The position numbers were made by a program, and so were the translations under genes. Shown piece by piece: positions 60,081-64,000 of a stretch of 64,000 nucleotides of DNA. The stretch covers positions 4,402,001-4,466,000 of the forward strand of contig NZ_CP042437.1 in NCBI RefSeq assembly GCF_007971525.1, written 5' to 3'. Positions within the stretch are counted from its first letter, which is position 1. The number at the start of each line of letters is the position of its first letter. The notes under the pieces are model-generated. The model was not told where the DNA came from. It saw only the letters and a program-made list of their open reading frames with translations, and searched no databases. The stretch comes from Mucilaginibacter ginsenosidivorax (lineage in GTDB: Bacteria > Bacteroidota > Bacteroidia > Sphingobacteriales > Sphingobacteriaceae).

Positions 60081-60427
60081 TGCAGATAAAGGCCGTACAT
60101 TTTAATGCAGTAACTGATAAGCACTATGCTGCCAACAATCATAAATAAGGTTTTTTTTACCGCGAACTTTTTGGTGTCGAGTTTAAAATAACTATCGGCA
60201 ATACCGTAGGCAAAAAATAAAAGTAGGGGAATGGCAGGGGGGTAAAGTGCAAAGCTTTTATCTAAATTGCCTTGTACAAGCGCAATTACAGAGCGCTGAA
60301 AGCCGCAGCCGGGGCAATCAATACCGGTGAAATATTTAAAAGGGCAGGGTATTAAATGATTTTGCAGCCAGCGGATAAAACCCAACTGACTGCAAAATAT
60401 TTGTATTGTGATATAATTTGCCAGCAT
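60062..60427 (-). CDS. DUF2752 membrane protein
   Basis: A 121-aa protein with the DUF2752 signature LIPCPFKYFTGIDCPGCGFQRSVIALVQGN, including the conserved C-P-x-C-G, and three membrane helices. Its end overlaps the RDD gene end by 19 bases. Function unknown; its start shares one base with the DUF5684 stop. Confidence 0.9.
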   Translation of the reverse strand: MLANYITIQIFCSQLGFIRWLQNHLIPCPFKYFTGIDCPGCGFQRSVIALVQGNLDKSFALYPPAIPLLLFFAYGIADSYFKLDTKKFAVKKTLFMIVGSIVLISYCIKMYGLYLHYSTSA

Positions 60428-60894
60428 TAAGCTTGCGGTGGCGTATTAGGGTTAAACGGATCCCGGTAATCTTTTGAAGGATCATATGGTTGAAAGCCTG
60501 CAAAACCAGCACCGGCGGGGCCGATATACTGGTATTTCCCGAAACCCAGAATTGGGAAGAATATGTAAGGTAATAGAATCATGCCAATGGTAAAACCTTC
60601 ACTTTGCCCAAAACTTTTGCTTAATAAATTCAAAGCCCAAATAGCAAAAATGAAACTGGTACATGGAAAAAATATTACAATTAACCACCACATTGGTTTC
60701 CCGATAATTTCTAGCAAGACAATTAAATTGTAGATAGGAATTAATGAAGCCCAGCCAGGCTTGCCTGCTTTTTCAAATATCTTCCACATACCAATAGCGC
60801 AAATTACACCAGCTATAAGCCCGGGAATCATAAAGATACCCATAATAGCAAAAATAAAAGGCGCCCCGGGATTTGACGGATCGTAGTTTTCCAT
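60427..60894 (-). CDS. DUF5684 membrane protein
   Basis: A 155-aa protein with four or five hydrophobic segments and the DUF5684 motif KIFEKAGKPGWASLIPIYN followed by GKPMWW. Function unknown. It is co-transcribed with the DUF2752 gene. Confidence 0.87.
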   Translation of the reverse strand: MENYDPSNPGAPFIFAIMGIFMIPGLIAGVICAIGMWKIFEKAGKPGWASLIPIYNLIVLLEIIGKPMWWLIVIFFPCTSFIFAIWALNLLSKSFGQSEGFTIGMILLPYIFFPILGFGKYQYIGPAGAGFAGFQPYDPSKDYRDPFNPNTPPQA

Positions 60895-61024
60895 GTTTTT
60901 AAGGTTTTGAGTGTTTTTATAAGTTTTAGTTCATGCAAAATATAAATTTTTTAAATAAAAATTAGGCACTTCAACATATTTATTACAAAGCTTGGTTAGC
61001 TTATTATTTTTAAATTTGACGCCA

Positions 61025-62452
61025 ATGGTAAGGGAGCAAATTTCGGTATTTGATATGTTTAAGATAGGGATAGGGCCATCAAGCTCGCATACCCTTGGGC
61101 CATGGCGTGCTGCACAGCAGTTTGTAATATCGTTACAACAGCAGGAGATGCTGCCGCTTGCTAACCAGGTACAAATACTGCTTTATGGTTCGTTGGCGAA
61201 AACAGGCAGGGGGCATGGCACTGATATTGCCGTATTGCTGGGCCTAAGCGGCGATGATCCCGTAACTTTTGAGGTTGACCAGATTACCCCGAAAATCGAC
61301 TATATTACTTCTTCGCATAAATTGATATTGGGTGGGGCGAAGGAAATTGAATTTTCGGTAGTTGACGACTTGTTGTTTTTGTTTAACGAAAGTTTGCCTT
61401 TTCATCCCAATGCGGTTACTTTCCAGGCTTTTTTGAGTAATGGCAAAGCGGTATCCGAAACCTACTACTCCATAGGCGGAGGGTTTGTGGTTAAGGATGG
61501 TGCATCAGCTCAATCAAAACATGAGGTAGACCTGCCGTTCCCGATTGATACAGCGGCCGATTTATTGCATTGGTGTATAAAAACCGGCCTTCGCATTTCT
61601 GAAGTGGTTATGGAAAACGAACTGGCCTGGCGCAGCGAACATGAGACCCGTGCAGGGGTATTAAATATTTTTAAAGCCTTAAAAGAGTGCATGTACCGCG
61701 GCTGCCATACTACCGGCCAGTTACCTGGCGGTTTAAATGTAGCCCGGCGTGCTTTTAAATTAAACGCAAAACTAATAAGCGATAGGCCTTACAGTAACTA
61801 CGAGGAATGGATTACCGCGATAAGGCAAACAGGCGATAGTTTTAAAAATATACTGGATTGGGTGAGTTGTTTTGCACTGGCAGTGAATGAAGAAAATGCT
61901 TCATTTGGACGTGTAGTAACTGCACCTACAAACGGTGCTGCCGGCGTTATCCCTGCCGTATTACAATACTATATTGTTTTTTGCGAGGGTAACACCGACG
62001 AGAAGATTATCCAGTTTTTGCTCACCGCATCCGAGATTGGCAGCATCTTTAAAAAAGGGGCTACAATATCGGCAGCAATGGGCGGCTGCCAGGCCGAAAT
62101 TGGGGTTTCATCGGCTATGGCTGCGGCTGCACTGACCGAGTGCCTGGGCGGCACTCAGCGGCAGGTACTTATGGCCGCCGAAATAGCCATGGAACATCAC
62201 CTTGGCCTTACCTGCGACCCTATTGGCGGCCTGGTGCAAATCCCCTGCATCGAGCGTAATACCATGGGGGCCATAAAAGCCATTACGGCATCGCAGTTAG
62301 CGCTGCAAAGCAATCCCGAAAAGGCCAAAGTAAGCCTTGATGCCGTAGTAAGAACAATGTGGCAAACGGCGCTTGATATGAATTCTAAATACAAAGAAAC
62401 ATCTGATGGCGGGCTGGCTATTAATATACCTATCAGCTTGCCGGAGTGTTAA
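61025..62452 (+). CDS. sdaA: L-serine ammonia-lyase (iron-sulfur type, single chain)
   Basis: A 475-aa enzyme from ATG 61025; the upstream in-frame start at 60992 adds only hydrophobic residues without homology. It converts L-serine to pyruvate and ammonia. The beta part (VFDMFKIGIGPSSSHTLGPWRAA) is fused in front of the alpha part (TAPTNGAAGVIPAVLQYY, GCQAEIGVSSAMAAAALTE, LTCDPIGGLVQIPCIERN), whose Cys residues bind the [4Fe-4S] cluster. With glyA in the window it shapes the serine pool. Confidence 0.95.
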   Translation: MVREQISVFDMFKIGIGPSSSHTLGPWRAAQQFVISLQQQEMLPLANQVQILLYGSLAKTGRGHGTDIAVLLGLSGDDPVTFEVDQITPKIDYITSSHKLILGGAKEIEFSVVDDLLFLFNESLPFHPNAVTFQAFLSNGKAVSETYYSIGGGFVVKDGASAQSKHEVDLPFPIDTAADLLHWCIKTGLRISEVVMENELAWRSEHETRAGVLNIFKALKECMYRGCHTTGQLPGGLNVARRAFKLNAKLISDRPYSNYEEWITAIRQTGDSFKNILDWVSCFALAVNEENASFGRVVTAPTNGAAGVIPAVLQYYIVFCEGNTDEKIIQFLLTASEIGSIFKKGATISAAMGGCQAEIGVSSAMAAAALTECLGGTQRQVLMAAEIAMEHHLGLTCDPIGGLVQIPCIERNTMGAIKAITASQLALQSNPEKAKVSLDAVVRTMWQTALDMNSKYKETSDGGLAINIPISLPEC

Positions 62453-62461
62453 GCCCCCCGG

Positions 62462-62475
62462 CCCCCTAAAGGGGG
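62462..62475 (+). repeat. C/G hairpin after sdaA
   Basis: CCCCCTAAAGGGGG, directly after the sdaA stop, in the context GCCCCCCGGCCCCCTAAAGG. It belongs to the C/G-rich repeat family seen in miaB and after the kinase gene and may act as a terminator. Confidence 0.6.
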
Positions 62476-62490
62476 AGTTGTGTATCGGGT

Positions 62491-62635
62491 CAAACGCATC
62501 TAATTGGGTTAACATAACTTAACACTTTTTAGATAAAAATATTATAAGTATTTAATAACCAATGTCTTGTATTTTATCATGGTTAACACTAAGCTGATTG
62601 CGCAATTTGGGCGCATCCAAATATTTGTGCCTGGT
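62491..62635 (+). repeat. Dispersed ~145-bp intergenic repeat, copy 2
   Basis: Begins CAAACGCATCTAATTGGGTT and ends GTGCCTGG. It shares long identical blocks with 41491-41638 in the same order. It ends about 50 bases before the stop of the minus-strand surface-protein gene. Confidence 0.8.
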
Positions 62636-62682
62636 GTATTGAAAAAGCCACCATTTTGTCAGAATTCCAGTGGGGGTGTTTA

Positions 62683-64000
62683 TTACTCAACGTTATACCG
62701 GTAAACTATTCGGCCCAAATTACCGTCGGTATCAATTCCTTCTACCGTTACTCGGTAAGTGCCCTTGGTGTCGGAGTTAAAAAACTCAAATTTGGTAAGG
62801 CCTTTGTCAATTATAACGGTTGGGTTCCAATAAATGGTTGTCCGCAAATCGGGCTTTGTGTTGCTTTCATTGATCCTATCATATTTGGGCGAATAAAATT
62901 CCCTTGCCTTGTATAATCCGTTTGATTGGTAGGTGATAACATCGGGAGTAGATGGTTTAATTGCGGTTCCAGAATGTTTTCTTGAAATTAAATAAAGTAC
63001 TTCCCTTGCACCTGTTGTCATATCCATTTGCCCGGTTGTTCTGATTACTTCGGCACTCTCAATATCTGTCAGTAAAAGAGTGCTAAAAATGGCCGGGTCA
63101 ATTATACTTCCGTCAAGCTTTACCATCATTGGCGGCGGCTTTGGGTAATATTTAGCTATAGATCGTGCAGTATAAAACGAAGCGCCTTCTGCCGAGCTCC
63201 TCATCTCGATACCACGTAGGCGTACGCCCAAAAAAGTGCTCAGGCTTTCTCCGGTCGGCTCTTTCGGAAAATCGTTTATCACCTGGTCGGGGTGTTCTGC
63301 ATGGCTAAAAATGTCTTTTGGCGTATCCTTTTTGTCTTTTATCACCACTTCTTTAAGTTGTATAGTGCGCCTGTCTAAACTTAATTTTAGTTGTTGTTTA
63401 ACCTGCTTTTGGTAAGCAGTTAATTCTTTTATCGTATCCTTTTCGCCGGGTGCGTTTCTAAACGCAAATGATTTATGACCGGATAAGGTATCAAGCACAA
63501 CCATTACATTTTTTTTATTTTTATCGCTGCGTGCCTGTATCACGTACCTTGCGCTATCCTCAGGCAGCCTGTTAAAGCTGAATTTCCCATTTTCATTGGT
63601 TACGGTATCCAGCATGAAAATGCCAGCTTTAGTTGTTAACAACCTTACTTTGCCGTTGGCTACCGGTTTGCCATCTAAAGTTTTTAAGTATCCGGAAATT
63701 TGTAGTGATTTTTCGGCTTCAAATACCGGTTGCTGATGCTTATCGGCTAATACCTGTTTCCATTCAAAACGACGATAACCCTGCGTAAGCATTAATATAT
63801 CCAGGTCGGCCCGGGTTTTATCGGTTATATCAGTAAAGTAGTAGTTGGGCTGTTCGATATACCCTTTAATATCCGAAGTAAGCAGCAAATTGTTTAGTAT
63901 CGTGTTTTCTGATAATTCATCCACAGGGGTTAAATCCTCGTTGATCACAGATACCGAAAAACTTCCTGTAATATTGTTACCGCCGGCAGTTTTAGCATCT
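62683..64000 (-). CDS. Surface protein with carboxypeptidase-regulatory-like and TonB-plug-like domains, N-terminus outside the window
   Basis: At least 439 residues of a larger protein. The frame is open through 64000 (GSFSVSVINEDLTPVDELSENTI); the GTG at 63948 is an internal Val, not a start. The tail of an MG2-like region is followed by a carboxypeptidase-regulatory-like fold (ISGYLKTLDGKPVANGKVRLLT ... NGKFSFNRLPEDSARYVIQA) and a plug-like domain (YPKPPPMMVKLDGSIIDPAIFSTLLLTDIESAEVIRTTGQ). Proteins of this architecture are Bacteroidota outer-surface alpha-2-macroglobulin/TonB-plug proteins of unknown role. Confidence 0.72.
   Translation of the reverse strand, partial: DAKTAGGNNITGSFSVSVINEDLTPVDELSENTILNNLLLTSDIKGYIEQPNYYFTDITDKTRADLDILMLTQGYRRFEWKQVLADKHQQPVFEAEKSLQISGYLKTLDGKPVANGKVRLLTTKAGIFMLDTVTNENGKFSFNRLPEDSARYVIQARSDKNKKNVMVVLDTLSGHKSFAFRNAPGEKDTIKELTAYQKQVKQQLKLSLDRRTIQLKEVVIKDKKDTPKDIFSHAEHPDQVINDFPKEPTGESLSTFLGVRLRGIEMRSSAEGASFYTARSIAKYYPKPPPMMVKLDGSIIDPAIFSTLLLTDIESAEVIRTTGQMDMTTGAREVLYLISRKHSGTAIKPSTPDVITYQSNGLYKAREFYSPKYDRINESNTKPDLRTTIYWNPTVIIDKGLTKFEFFNSDTKGTYRVTVEGIDTDGNLGRIVYRYNVE

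Overview
The window is a chromosomal segment of a Bacteroidota bacterium, most likely family Sphingobacteriaceae (Mucilaginibacter/Pedobacter-like). This rests on a full-length SprA (type IX secretion), GatA, the order miaB - sigma-54 regulator - lptE - secG - groES - groEL, a MoxR/DUF58/SpoIIM/RDD cluster, a malic enzyme fused to a phosphotransacetylase domain, DUF4292 and four-helix-bundle (S23) proteins, and several TAnnTTTG-type -7 promoter elements. The genus is inferred, not proven.

Layout. 1-1.58 kb: the end of an S51-type peptidase gene, a DUF5655 gene and a perfect 17-bp hairpin that was probably the original terminator of a tRNA-Ala gene. 1.58-12.16 kb: a 10.56-kb integrative element inserted in the 3' end of tRNA-Ala(GGC) and bounded by the 15-bp direct repeat GTGGAGAATATCGGA. 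It carries a tyrosine integrase, umuDC, a PRTase - DprA - HAD cassette resembling the ShosTA toxin-antitoxin/anti-phage system, a tiny ORF, two secreted proteins behind an attenuator-like leader, a candidate HUH rolling-circle Rep with a small partner, an origin-like region with TTGTC iterons, and an unknown 211-aa protein. No capsid, terminase, relaxase or conjugation gene is visible. This is the most interesting part of the window.

12.2-41.5 kb is ordinary chromosome: GNAT acetyltransferase, glyA, a large hybrid histidine kinase, comF, rlmN, an amidohydrolase, acylphosphatase, a flippase, dut, a TPR protein, DUF4292 lipoprotein, EnvC-like protein, two TatA proteins, gatA, mltD, maeB, ruvA, sprA and a YcxB-like gene. 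41.8-52.9 kb: an AsmA-like protein, miaB with an in-frame 96-bp palindromic insertion, an S23 gene flanked by inverted repeats, a sigma-54 regulator, lptE, a long acidic protein, secG, groES-groEL and mscS. 53.1-61 kb: a minus-strand DUF58 - moxR - DUF4350 - DUF4129 - membrane protein - spoIIM operon with divergent RDD gene, then DUF2752 and DUF5684 genes. 61-64 kb: L-serine dehydratase and the end of a large surface protein with a TonB-plug-like domain.

Functionally the chromosome covers serine/one-carbon metabolism (glyA, sdaA), envelope biogenesis (envC, mltD, lptE, sprA, flippase), tRNA/rRNA modification (miaB, rlmN), protein export and folding (tat, secG, groESL). Short palindromic sequences recur just after stop codons, and a ~145-bp repeat occurs twice (41.5 and 62.5 kb).
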